This document shows, in pieces, positions 7,690 to 16,335 of a stretch of 64,000 nt of DNA. Within the stretch, counting starts at the first letter, position 1. Each line of letters starts with the position of its first letter. The position numbers were made by a program, and so were the translations under genes. Below the pieces are notes generated by a model that was not told the DNA's origin, did no database searches, and saw only the letters and a list, made by a program, of their open reading frames with translations. Source of the stretch: Actinomadura oligospora ATCC 43269 (GTDB lineage: Bacteria; Actinomycetota; Actinomycetes; Streptosporangiales; Streptosporangiaceae). The DNA lies in assembly GCF_000518265.1 (NCBI RefSeq), contig NZ_JADG01000004.1, positions 980,563-1,044,562 on the forward strand. Direction: 5' to 3'.

Positions 7690-10154
7690 TCCCGTGCACG
7701 CAGCCAGGCTGCTCCGGAAACGTCGAGGACGGTTACTGCGTCATATGTGGCATGCCCCCCTCGCAAGGCACGCCGCCCTCGACCGGACAACAGCCGCCGA
7801 TCGGACAGCCGCAGCAGCGGTCCGCCGCGCAGCCCGCCGGTCCGCGGAAGTGCACGCAGCCCGGCTGCGACGGCACCATCCAGGACGGCTACTGCGACGT
7901 CTGCGGCAGCGCGGCCGAGCAGGCCCCGCCGCCTGCTCCGGTGCCCGTGCCGGCGACCGGGTCCGGGCCGTCCGGGTCCGGAACGTCCGGGCGGGCCCCG
8001 GTGACGCGCCCGAGCACGCCGAGCGCGTCGAGCGGGAGTTTCGCGTCCGGCAGCGTGATGACCGGAAGCGTCGGGACGGGCAGCGGCGGCACCCGGTCCA
8101 CCGGGCGGCGCGGGCAGCTCGGGTCCGGCCTGGTCGAGGTCCCGCGCGTCCCCTACCGGGACCCGGCGACCGCCGTCCGGCTGAACCCGGAGGTCCCCGA
8201 GAACCGGCGGCACTGCGGCAACTGCGGCGAGAAGGTCGGCCGGAGCCGGGGCGACCAGCCCGGACGCACCGAGGGGTTCTGCCCCAAGTGCGGCCACGCG
8301 TTCTCGTTCACGCCGAAGCTCAAGCCCGGCGACATGGTGCACCGGCAGTACGAGGTGCTCGGCTGCCTGGCGCACGGCGGCCTCGGCTGGATCTACCTCG
8401 CCCGCGACCACCGGGTCAACGGCCGCTGGGTGGTGCTGAAGGGCCTGCTGAACACGGGCGACGCCGACGCGCGCGAGGCGGCGGAGGCCGAGCGCGAGTT
8501 CCTCGCCACGGTCGAGCACCCCAACATCGTCAAGATCTACAACTTCGTCGAGCACGCCGGTGACGAGTACATCGTCATGGAGTACGTCGGCGGCAAGTCG
8601 CTGAAGGACATCCTCCTCGAGCACCGCAACACGGTGGACAAGGACGGGCTGCCCCCGGCGCAGGCGATCGCCTACGCCCTGGAGGTGCTGCACGCGTTCT
8701 CCTACCTGCACGCGCGCGGCCTGGTGTACTGCGACTTCAAACCGGACAACGTGATCCAGTCCGAGGAGCAGCTGCGGCTGATCGACCTCGGCGGCGTCCG
8801 CCGGCTGGACGACCAGGACGGCGCGATCTACGGCACGGTCGGCTACCAGGCGCCGGAGATCGCCGAGCGCGGCCCGTCCGTCACGTCCGACCTGTACACC
8901 GTCGGCCGGGCGCTGGCCGTCATGACGTTCCCGTTCAAGGGCTACACCAGCGAGTTCAGCGACCGGATCCCGCCGCGCGCGGAGGTCCCGCTGCTGGCCC
9001 GGTTCGAGTCGTTCGACCGGCTGCTGCGCCGCGCCACGCACCTGGACCCGGACCAGCGGTTCCAGGACGCCGAGGAGATGGCCGACCAGCTCCTCGGTGT
9101 CCTGCGCGAGGTGCTCGCCGCCGAGGACGGGCATCCGCGGCAGGCGGCGTCCGGGCTGTTCGGCCCGGAGCGGTTCGCGTCCGCCGACGCCGCCGACGCG
9201 GCGACGGCCGGGGACGCGCTCGCCCCCGCGCTGCCCGCGCTCACGCCCGCGCAGCTCGCGGCGTCCCTGCCCGCCCCCCTCGTGGACGGCTCGGACCCGG
9301 CGGCCGGATTCCTCGCGGGCCTCACCGCGCTCGATCCCGCGCAACTCGCCGCGACGGTCGAGGCCGCGCCCGACCGCACGCCCGAGGTGAAGCTGACCCT
9401 CGCGCGCGTTCGGATCGAGCTGGGCCAGCCCGACCGGGCGGAGGAGCTGCTGCGGGAGGTCGCGGCCGAGCGTCCGCACGACTGGCGGATCGAGTGGTAC
9501 CGGGCGGTCGCGCTGCTCGCGGCGGGACGCGTCGAGCCCGCGGACGCCGCGTTCGATCGGCTCTACTCCCTGATGCCCGGCGAGCTCGCGCCGAAGATGG
9601 CGCTCGCCGCGTGCCGGGAGCACCGCGCCCCGCAGAGCGCGGCGCACCTGTACGAGACGGTCTGGCGCACCGACCGGAACCACATCAACGCCGCGTTCGG
9701 GCTGGCCCGGGTGAAGCTCGCCGCGGACGACCGTCCGGGCGCGGTCGCGGTGCTCGACTCGGTCCCGGCGACGTCGATCCGGTTCGTCCCGGCGCAGGTC
9801 GCGGCCGTCGGCGTCACCGTGCGGGGCCGGGACGCCGGGCGGCTCACGCCGGACGACCTGATCACCGCCGCGCGGCGGCTGGAGCGGCTCGACCTGACCG
9901 GGGAGCGCCGCGACCTGCTGACCGCCGAGGTGCTGGAGGCCGCGCTCGACTGGACGATGCGCCACCGCGCCCCGGGCACGGCGCCCGGCGCGGCCCAGGG
10001 CGGGGACGTCTTCGGCGTCCCGCTGGCCGAGCAGCCGCTGCGCCGCCACCTGGAGGGCACCTACCGGGCGCTCGCCCGCCTCACCGGGGACCGTGAGGAG
10101 AAGCGGCTGCTCGTCGACGCCGCCAACGCCGTCCGCCCGCGGACGCTGCTGTGA
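7686..10154 (+). CDS. PknG-like Ser/Thr protein kinase with zinc ribbons and TPR region
   Basis: 822 residues. Two N-terminal zinc ribbons (Cys 4/9/18/21 and 56/61/70/73) precede a Ser/Gly/Pro linker. A rubredoxin-like knuckle follows (CGNC at 177-180, CPKC at 199-202). The kinase domain spans ~222-480: Gly loop LAHGGLGWIYLARD, Lys252, catalytic YCDFKPDN (Asp350) and DLGG in place of DFG at 367. Lack of the usual HRD Arg is characteristic of PknG. The C-terminal ~300 residues are helical with TPR character. In mycobacteria PknG links amino-acid sensing by GlnH/GlnX to metabolism through an FHA protein; here GlnX-, GlnH- and FHA-like proteins are in the same operon. Mycobacterial PknG is ~750 residues and lacks the two extra ribbons. 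Confidence 0.9.
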   Translation: MIPCTQPGCSGNVEDGYCVICGMPPSQGTPPSTGQQPPIGQPQQRSAAQPAGPRKCTQPGCDGTIQDGYCDVCGSAAEQAPPPAPVPVPATGSGPSGSGTSGRAPVTRPSTPSASSGSFASGSVMTGSVGTGSGGTRSTGRRGQLGSGLVEVPRVPYRDPATAVRLNPEVPENRRHCGNCGEKVGRSRGDQPGRTEGFCPKCGHAFSFTPKLKPGDMVHRQYEVLGCLAHGGLGWIYLARDHRVNGRWVVLKGLLNTGDADAREAAEAEREFLATVEHPNIVKIYNFVEHAGDEYIVMEYVGGKSLKDILLEHRNTVDKDGLPPAQAIAYALEVLHAFSYLHARGLVYCDFKPDNVIQSEEQLRLIDLGGVRRLDDQDGAIYGTVGYQAPEIAERGPSVTSDLYTVGRALAVMTFPFKGYTSEFSDRIPPRAEVPLLARFESFDRLLRRATHLDPDQRFQDAEEMADQLLGVLREVLAAEDGHPRQAASGLFGPERFASADAADAATAGDALAPALPALTPAQLAASLPAPLVDGSDPAAGFLAGLTALDPAQLAATVEAAPDRTPEVKLTLARVRIELGQPDRAEELLREVAAERPHDWRIEWYRAVALLAAGRVEPADAAFDRLYSLMPGELAPKMALAACREHRAPQSAAHLYETVWRTDRNHINAAFGLARVKLAADDRPGAVAVLDSVPATSIRFVPAQVAAVGVTVRGRDAGRLTPDDLITAARRLERLDLTGERRDLLTAEVLEAALDWTMRHRAPGTAPGAAQGGDVFGVPLAEQPLRRHLEGTYRALARLTGDREEKRLLVDAANAVRPRTLL

Positions 10155-11515
10155 ACGGGAACGAGAACGGGGACATGGACGGGGAGGGCAACGACACCGC
10201 TGTGGAAGCGAACGAGACCGCCGCGAACGGATCGGCCACGGGCGAGGGCCCCGGAGGCACGCGGCCGGGCGCGGGACAAGCGAACGCGGGGGACGCCGCC
10301 GCACGGATGGAGCCGACCGGCATGGACGCGACGGGCATGAACCCGGCCGGCATGAACGCGGCCGGGATGGAGCAGAGTGCGGTGAAGCCTGCCGAGCTGG
10401 CCTGCCCGCAGTGCGGCGTGGTCGTGTACCCGGGCGAGGCGTTCTGCGAGAACTGCGGACGCCAGCTGATCGCCGGACGGCCCGGGAACGGCGCGCCGCG
10501 CCCGTCCGGCCGGACGCGGTGCGTCGGCTGCGGCGAGGCCGCCGTCGACGGCGAGGGGTACTGCGAGCACTGCGGGATGAAGCAGCCCGCCGACCGCGAC
10601 CACCTGGAGGTCGAGCTCGCGACGCCGGGCGGCCCGGTGGCGGGGGTGAGCGACCGGGGCAAGCGGTACGCGCGCAACGAGGACGCGTTCGCGATCGCCC
10701 CCCACAACACCGGCGTCGCCGCCGTGGTGTGCGACGGGGTCGGGTCGTCGCCGCGTCCGGAGACCGCCTCCCGTGCCGCCGCCGACACCGCGGCGACCGA
10801 GATCGCCACGGCGATGGGGGCGGGCGCGGCGCCGGGGGACGCGGTGCGCATGGCGGTGCGGAAGGCGGCGACCGCCGTCGCCGGTCTCGCCGAGTCCCCG
10901 GAGGCCGCGCCGTCCTGCACGTTCGTCGCCGCCGTGACCGGCCCGGACGGCGTGACCGTGGGCTGGGTCGGCGACAGCCGCGCGTACTGGCTGAGCGAGA
11001 CCGACACCTCCCCCGCCGCGGACCTCGCCGACACCGGCGAGCTGAACTCCTCGGCCGTCACCGCCGACCTGCGGGGCGACCCGAACGCGACCAGCCCGGA
11101 CGCCGAGACGCTGCCGCTCGGCCCGTCCCGGCGGCTGACCGACGACGACTCGTGGGCGGCGTTCATGGTGGCGTCCGGCGCGCTCACCGAGGCGGAGGCC
11201 GAGGCGCACCCGAACGCGCACGTCATCACGGCATGGCTGGGCGCGGACGCGGGCGAGGTCCGGCCGCACGTGCGCAGTTTCGTTCCGGACCGGCCCGGCA
11301 CGCTGCTGGTGTGCAGCGACGGCCTCTGGAACTACTTCCCCGGCGCCGGGGACCTGGCGGCCGTCCTGCGGAACGCGCAGGCCGACCCGGCCGCCGACCC
11401 GACCGGCGCCGCCAGGATCCTGGTGCGCCACGCCCTGGACGCGGGCGGACGCGACAACATCACGGTGGCCGTGCTTCCGATGGCGGCCACCCCGAGCACG
11501 GAGCAGGCCCGATGA
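10151..11515 (+). CDS. PP2C-family Ser/Thr phosphatase with double zinc ribbon
   Basis: 454 residues, GTG start overlapping the kinase stop. A low-complexity N-terminus includes a short Met repeat (GMDATGMNPAGMNAAGM). Two zinc ribbons follow (Cys 85/88/99/102 and 124/127/138/141). The PP2C domain runs from ~165 to the end: SDRGKRYARNEDAF, VVCDGVGSS, WVGDSRAYWL, LLVCSDGLWNYF and GGRDNITVAV supply the metal-binding aspartates. Predicted cytoplasmic. Being coupled to a kinase gene, it is the likely antagonist that reverses PknG-type phosphorylation. Mycobacterial pknG loci have no dedicated phosphatase, as far as I know. Confidence 0.9.
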   Translation: MNGNENGDMDGEGNDTAVEANETAANGSATGEGPGGTRPGAGQANAGDAAARMEPTGMDATGMNPAGMNAAGMEQSAVKPAELACPQCGVVVYPGEAFCENCGRQLIAGRPGNGAPRPSGRTRCVGCGEAAVDGEGYCEHCGMKQPADRDHLEVELATPGGPVAGVSDRGKRYARNEDAFAIAPHNTGVAAVVCDGVGSSPRPETASRAAADTAATEIATAMGAGAAPGDAVRMAVRKAATAVAGLAESPEAAPSCTFVAAVTGPDGVTVGWVGDSRAYWLSETDTSPAADLADTGELNSSAVTADLRGDPNATSPDAETLPLGPSRRLTDDDSWAAFMVASGALTEAEAEAHPNAHVITAWLGADAGEVRPHVRSFVPDRPGTLLVCSDGLWNYFPGAGDLAAVLRNAQADPAADPTGAARILVRHALDAGGRDNITVAVLPMAATPSTEQAR

Positions 11516-12849
11516 GCGACCAGCCGCAGTTCACCGTCAAGATCGACCAGAACAAGTACCTCCCCGAGGGCGGGCGCGAGGTGCACGCCATCGTCTCGGT
11601 CGAGTCGGCCGGGGGCGCCGTGGCGTCGGGGGCGTCCGCGGGGGCGCAGGCGGCCGAGGTCATCATCATCGACACCTCCGGTTCGATGACCTACCCCGAC
11701 ACCAAGCTGCGCTCGGCGATCGCGGCCGCGCAGACCGCGGTGGACACCCTCCGGGACGGCGTGATGTTCGCGGTCGTGTCCGGGTCCAACAGCGCGCGGA
11801 TGGTGTTCCCGCAGCAGGCGATGCTGGTGCCCGCCAACGACCGGAACCGGACGGCGGCCAAGGCCGAGCTGAAGCGGCTGACCGCGCAGGGCGGCACCGC
11901 GATCGGCTCCTGGCTGCGCCTGGCCGACCAGCTCTTCGACCCGTACCAGGACGGCGTCCGGCACGCGATCCTGCTGACCGACGGCAAGAACCAGCACGAG
12001 TCGCCCGAGGAGCTGGACGCGGTGCTGTTCCGCTGCGCCGGCCGGTTCGTCTGCGACTGCCGCGGCGTCGGCACCGACTGGGAGGTCGCCGAGCTGCGCA
12101 AGGTCGCCAACGCGCTGCTCGGAACCGTGGACATCGTCGCCGACCCGGCCGACCTGGTCGCCGACTTCCGCGCGATGACCGAGGCGGCGATGGGCAAGGC
12201 CGTCGCGGACGTGGCGCTGCGCGTGTGGACGCCGCAGACCGCGCGGCTGAAGTTCGTCAAGCAGGTCATGCCGAACGTCGCGGACCTGTCGGCGATGCGC
12301 GCCGAGGCCGCGCCGCAGGCGGGCGACTACCCGCTCGGCGCGTGGGGCGCGGAGAGCCGCGACTACCAGATCTGCGTGGAGGTGCCGCCCGGCGAGGTCG
12401 GCAAGGAACTGCGCGCGGCGTGGGTGAAGCTGGTGGTGCCGGGCGCTCCCGGCCAGGAGGCGCAGGTCCTCGCGACCGGCAACGTCCTCGCCCAGTGGAC
12501 CGACGACGAGGCCCTCTCCACCAAGATCAACGCCCGGGTGGCGCACTACACCGGGCAGTCGGAGCTGGCCGACGTGATCCAGGAGGGCCTGGCCGCCCGC
12601 CGGGACGGCGACCTCGACACCGCGACCGCCCGGCTCGGCCGCGCCGTGAAGCTCGCCGACGAGGCGGGCAACGAGGCGGTCACCGCGGCGCTGCGCAAGG
12701 TCGTGGACGTGCTCGACCCGGTCACCGGGACCGTCCGGCTGAAGGCGAACGTGGAGAAGGCCGACGAGATGTCCCTGGACACGACGTCCACCAAGACCGT
12801 CCGGACGCGCAAGGACGAGACGGTCCGCACCCGCCGTTCCGAGGTCTGA
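11512..12849 (+). CDS. VWA-domain protein of the kinase/phosphatase operon
   Basis: 445 residues, ATG overlapping the phosphatase stop (ATGA). After a ~45-residue N-terminal segment a von Willebrand factor A domain starts with VIIIDTSGSM (MIDAS DxSxS, Asp54) and continues with TAQGGTAIGSWL and LLTDGKNQ. The C-terminal half has a beta-rich region and then a helical stretch with alternating charges. No signal peptide or membrane anchor. VWA proteins bind partners through a divalent cation, so a scaffold or regulated-assembly role is likely. Thr-rich C-terminal residues (DTTSTKTVRTRKDETVRTRR) could be phospho-acceptors, which is inference. Confidence 0.88.
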   Translation: MSDQPQFTVKIDQNKYLPEGGREVHAIVSVESAGGAVASGASAGAQAAEVIIIDTSGSMTYPDTKLRSAIAAAQTAVDTLRDGVMFAVVSGSNSARMVFPQQAMLVPANDRNRTAAKAELKRLTAQGGTAIGSWLRLADQLFDPYQDGVRHAILLTDGKNQHESPEELDAVLFRCAGRFVCDCRGVGTDWEVAELRKVANALLGTVDIVADPADLVADFRAMTEAAMGKAVADVALRVWTPQTARLKFVKQVMPNVADLSAMRAEAAPQAGDYPLGAWGAESRDYQICVEVPPGEVGKELRAAWVKLVVPGAPGQEAQVLATGNVLAQWTDDEALSTKINARVAHYTGQSELADVIQEGLAARRDGDLDTATARLGRAVKLADEAGNEAVTAALRKVVDVLDPVTGTVRLKANVEKADEMSLDTTSTKTVRTRKDETVRTRRSEV

Positions 12850-12851
12850 TC

Positions 12852-13748
12852 ATGGCTCTCTGCCCCGCCGGGCACACCTCCGGCTCCGACGACTACTGCG
12901 ACGTCTGCGGCGAGCGCATCGGCGGGGCGTCCGCGCCACCGCCCCTGCCTCCGATGCCGCCCGCGGCGCCGCCCGCGACGGGCGCGCCGCAGGCCCGGCC
13001 GTCCGCGGGGATGTCGACGCAGGCGATGGTCATGCCCGGCATGCCGTGCCCGGACTGCGGCACCCCCGCCGCGGACCGGTTCTGCGAGCAGTGCGGCTAC
13101 GACTTCGCCACGGGCGGCGGACGGCCGAGCCCGCATCCGGCGGGCGGCGAGCCGTCCAACCCGATGCCCGCGCCGAACCCGCCCATGCCGCCGAACCCGC
13201 ATCCGGGCCCCCCACCCGGACCGCAGCCGGGCCCCCAGCCGGGTCCGCCCGTGACGCGGCCCGGTCCGCAGCCAGGGCCCCCGGCGCCGCCGCATCCGCC
13301 CGTGACGCCGCCTCCGGAGCCGCACGGGCCGCAGACCGGGTGGGTCGCGGTCATCGCCGCCGACCGGGCGTACTACGACGCGGTGATCGCGATGAACGGC
13401 CCGGACGCGGCGCGCATCGTGTTCCCGCCGTTCGCGCCCGAGCGCCGCATCCCGCTGACCGGCGAACGGGTGCTGATCGGACGGCGCAGCCCGAGCCGCG
13501 GCACCGACCCGCAGATCGACCTGCGCCAGCCCCCGGAGGACCCGGGCGTCTCGCACACCCACGCGGTGCTGCTCGCCCGCACGGACGGCCGCTGGTCGCT
13601 GGTCGACCCCGGGTCGGCCAACGGGACGTGCGTCAACGGCTCGACCGCCCCGATCCCGAACAACGTGGAGGTCCCGGTGGGCGAGGGCGACCGCGTCCAC
13701 GTCGGGGCCTGGACGACCATCACGCTCACGAGAGGCGGGACGTCATGA
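12852..13748 (+). CDS. Zinc-ribbon and FHA-domain protein
   Basis: 298 residues, starting 2 bp after the VWA stop. Two Cys-rich knuckles open the protein (CPAGH...YCDVC near 4-19; CPDCGTPAADRFCEQC near 64-79). A Pro/Gly-rich linker of ~75 residues follows. The C-terminal ~100 residues are an FHA phosphothreonine-binding domain: VLIGRRSPSRG, DPGVSHTHAVLL, WSLVDPGSANGTCVNG and GDRVHVGAWTTI. FHA domains read phospho-Thr. Mycobacterial PknG acts through the FHA protein GarA, so this is a candidate substrate or reader, though its architecture differs from GarA. Confidence 0.88.
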   Translation: MALCPAGHTSGSDDYCDVCGERIGGASAPPPLPPMPPAAPPATGAPQARPSAGMSTQAMVMPGMPCPDCGTPAADRFCEQCGYDFATGGGRPSPHPAGGEPSNPMPAPNPPMPPNPHPGPPPGPQPGPQPGPPVTRPGPQPGPPAPPHPPVTPPPEPHGPQTGWVAVIAADRAYYDAVIAMNGPDAARIVFPPFAPERRIPLTGERVLIGRRSPSRGTDPQIDLRQPPEDPGVSHTHAVLLARTDGRWSLVDPGSANGTCVNGSTAPIPNNVEVPVGEGDRVHVGAWTTITLTRGGTS

Positions 13749-15262
13749 CGGCCGTCCAGCAGCAGGGTGGCGCGCCCCCCGCGCCGGTGCCCGCTCCCCA
13801 GGGCGGGCCGCCCGCCCCGCCCGGCGGTGTCCGGCCGGGGCTCGCGGACGTGCGCGCGCGAGCCGCGGCCATGCCGCCGCGCAAGGGCGTGCGCCGCGCG
13901 ATTCCGCGCACCAACTCCGGACGTATCCGGGCGTTCGTGGCGGGCGTCGTGGTCGTCCTGGTGGCGCTGCTCCTGCTCGCCTGGAACGGGGTCGACGACG
14001 CGCGCACCGGCGTCAGGGTCATCGACACGGCGGGTCCGCAGGTCATCGCCACCGGCGACCTCTACTTCCGGCTCACCGACATGGACGCGCAGCTCGCGCA
14101 CGCGCTGCTGGTCGGCACCCAGCCCGCGCACCAGGCCGACCGCGCCCAGGCGCTCGCCCGCTACGACGCCAGCCGCAGCAAGGCCGACGAGGCGCTGATC
14201 CAGGCGGCGCGGCTGGCCCGCGACGGCACCGAGCGGCAGACCGCGCGGTCCCTGCTGGACTCGCTGGGCCGCTACGAGCAGCTCGCCGGGAAGGCGCTGC
14301 TGCAGGACCAGAACAGCCCGCACGCCGCCGGGCCGCCGTCCGACCAGGTCACGAAGATGTACCGCAGCGCGACCGACATGATGAAGCTGGAGCTGCTGCC
14401 GCAGGCGTACAACCTGACGCTCGACAACGGCACGATCGTCCGGCACACCTACGAGGACAAGCGGTCCGCGGTGCTGACCGGCCGCACGGTCGTGGTCGTC
14501 ACCGGGCTCGTCCTGCTGGTGCTGCTGGCAGGGTTCCAGTGGTCCATGGCGAAGCGGTTCCGGCGGCTGCTGAACCTTCCGCTCGCGCTCACGACGGTCG
14601 CCGTGGTGGTCGTCGTCGCCTGGACGGCCGCGATGCTCGGAAGTCAGGCGTCGGCGCTGTCCAAGGCCAAAACGGACGGGTTCGACTCGATTCTCGCTCT
14701 GGCTCGTGCGCGCGCGATCGGCAACAGCGCGCAGGCCGACCAGACGCGGTTCCTGCTCGACCCGGAACGCAAGGACACCTACGAGCAGGTGTTCCTGAGC
14801 AAGTCCCAGACCGTCCTCTACCTGCCCGCCGACAACCTCACCGGCTACCAGGACGCGGTCAGGGGGTTGAAGGGGCTCAAGACCCAGCGGGACGACAAGC
14901 CCATCCTCGGCTTCCTGGGCACCGAGGGACGGCGTCCGAGCAGTGACGCGAAGGCCCTGGACGACGTCCTCGCCGGTTTCAAGAAGTTCCAGCAGAACGA
15001 CCGGCAGATGCGCGACCTCGTCTCGTCCGGCGACCGCGGCCAGGCGATCACGCTGCAGACCGGGCAGGCCGCGACCGACTACGCCGCCTACGACCAGAGC
15101 CTGGTCAAGCTCGCCGCCGTGCACCAGGCGACGTTCGACGGCGCCATGAAGGACGGCAAGGGCGGCACCAAGGGCTGGCAGTACGGGCTGCCGCTCGCGG
15201 GCCTGGCCGTCGTGCTGCTGCTCGTCGTGGGCGTCCGACCCCGCCTGGCGGAGTACCGATGA
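13745..15262 (+). CDS. GlnX-like four-TM sensor membrane protein
   Basis: 505 residues, ATG overlapping the FHA stop. A Pro-rich cytoplasmic N-terminus (~60 residues) precedes TM1 (FVAGVVVVLVALLLLAW). An extracytoplasmic helical domain of ~160 residues follows, with a chemoreceptor 4-helix-bundle look. TM2 and TM3 lie at ~242-260 and ~280-300, then comes a second outer domain and TM4 near the C-terminus (LPLAGLAVVLLLVVGV). This duplicated layout and its position next to a GlnH-like gene and a PknG-like kinase match the GlnX membrane partner. It may carry amino-acid binding signals from GlnH to the kinase. Sequence similarity to GlnX itself was not computed. Confidence 0.7.
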   Translation: MTAVQQQGGAPPAPVPAPQGGPPAPPGGVRPGLADVRARAAAMPPRKGVRRAIPRTNSGRIRAFVAGVVVVLVALLLLAWNGVDDARTGVRVIDTAGPQVIATGDLYFRLTDMDAQLAHALLVGTQPAHQADRAQALARYDASRSKADEALIQAARLARDGTERQTARSLLDSLGRYEQLAGKALLQDQNSPHAAGPPSDQVTKMYRSATDMMKLELLPQAYNLTLDNGTIVRHTYEDKRSAVLTGRTVVVVTGLVLLVLLAGFQWSMAKRFRRLLNLPLALTTVAVVVVVAWTAAMLGSQASALSKAKTDGFDSILALARARAIGNSAQADQTRFLLDPERKDTYEQVFLSKSQTVLYLPADNLTGYQDAVRGLKGLKTQRDDKPILGFLGTEGRRPSSDAKALDDVLAGFKKFQQNDRQMRDLVSSGDRGQAITLQTGQAATDYAAYDQSLVKLAAVHQATFDGAMKDGKGGTKGWQYGLPLAGLAVVLLLVVGVRPRLAEYR

Positions 15263-16131
15263 GGAGGCGAGGGATGCGCAGTCACCGAGCGGGGAGGCCG
15301 ACGAGGTGGCTTCGGGCCACGGCCCTGGGCGTGGCCGCGGCGGCGGCCCTGACCGCGTGCGGGATCGCGGGCGCGTCGGAGTCGTCCGTCGCGTCCAAGG
15401 AGAGGCTGGTGATCGGCGTCAACGCCGACCAGCCCGGCCTCGGCCTGAAGACGGGCGGCGGCTACCGGGGCTTCGACGTGGAGATCGCCAAGCAGATCGC
15501 CCGCTTCATGAAGGTCACGGACGTCGAGTTCAAGACGATCACGTCCGCGACCCGCGAGAAGGTGCTCCGGGACGGCGAGGTCGACCTCGTCGTCGGCAGC
15601 TACTCGATCACCCCCGAGCGGAAGACGGAGGTCGCGTTCGCCGGGCCGTACTACGTCACGCACCAGAGCATCCTCGTGCGGGCGGCGGACGCCGCCCGGG
15701 TGAAGACCGTCCACGACCTGGCGGGCCGCAGGGTCTGCATGGTGCCGCGCTCGGTGTCGTTCCCCCGCGTCCAGAAGGAGCGCGGCGTCCCGGCGCTCCC
15801 GGTCGAGGCGTCGGGCTACAACGACTGCCTGACCAAGCTGGTGTCCAAGCAGCTCGACGCGGTGTCCACGGACGACCTGATCCTCGCCGGGCTGTTCGCC
15901 AAGAACGCTACCGACGGCGGTCCTGCCCTGACACTGGTGAAGACCTCGTTCTCGGACGAGCCGTACGGCGTCGGCATCAAGCAGGGCGACGTGGACGGCT
16001 GCGAGGCGGTCAACAAGGCGATCACGCGGATGTACCAGCAGGGCATCCCGGCGAAGCTGCTGCAGGCGCAGTTCGGGTCGAGCGGCCTGGAGTTCACCAA
16101 GACCGTCCCGCAGTTCGAGGGCTGCGAGTGA
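15259..16131 (+). CDS. GlnH-like amino-acid-binding lipoprotein
   Basis: 290 residues. Arg-rich N-terminus, hydrophobic segment and lipobox (AALTAC) mark a lipoprotein. The mature part is a type-II periplasmic binding protein of the glutamine/glutamate group: LVIGVNADQPGLG, GFDVEIAKQIA, SYSITPERK, FAGPYYVTHQSILVR and YGVGIKQGD. Start overlaps the GlnX-like stop (ATGA); a second ATG at 15274 with a GAGGAGG site upstream is also possible. No permease or ATPase gene is adjacent, so a sensing role with the GlnX-like protein is more likely than transport. Confidence 0.8.
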   Translation: MRRRGMRSHRAGRPTRWLRATALGVAAAAALTACGIAGASESSVASKERLVIGVNADQPGLGLKTGGGYRGFDVEIAKQIARFMKVTDVEFKTITSATREKVLRDGEVDLVVGSYSITPERKTEVAFAGPYYVTHQSILVRAADAARVKTVHDLAGRRVCMVPRSVSFPRVQKERGVPALPVEASGYNDCLTKLVSKQLDAVSTDDLILAGLFAKNATDGGPALTLVKTSFSDEPYGVGIKQGDVDGCEAVNKAITRMYQQGIPAKLLQAQFGSSGLEFTKTVPQFEGCE

Positions 16132-16335
16132 CCCCTCCGGGCCGGGACCGCGGTCGCTCCGGCGGCCCGCGTCCCGTCCCGGCCGAGGGCCGCCGGTGTG
16201 GGGAATTCGGACGATTGCTACCGGCGGGTCACTGAGATCCATCGGTTACGTAAGTGCCGGTCGCGTCCCGTGATCGTAAGTTATGGTCGCGATCAAAACA
16301 CGCAGGAAACGTCCACCGCGGTCCTGAGGGGTGCC

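Noticed and set aside
10093..11511. Upstream extension of the VWA frame and similar long extensions before the FHA and GlnX-like genes
   Set aside because: These extensions overlap the preceding genes completely and encode Arg/Gly-rich noise. The 4-bp overlap starts give proper protein beginnings.
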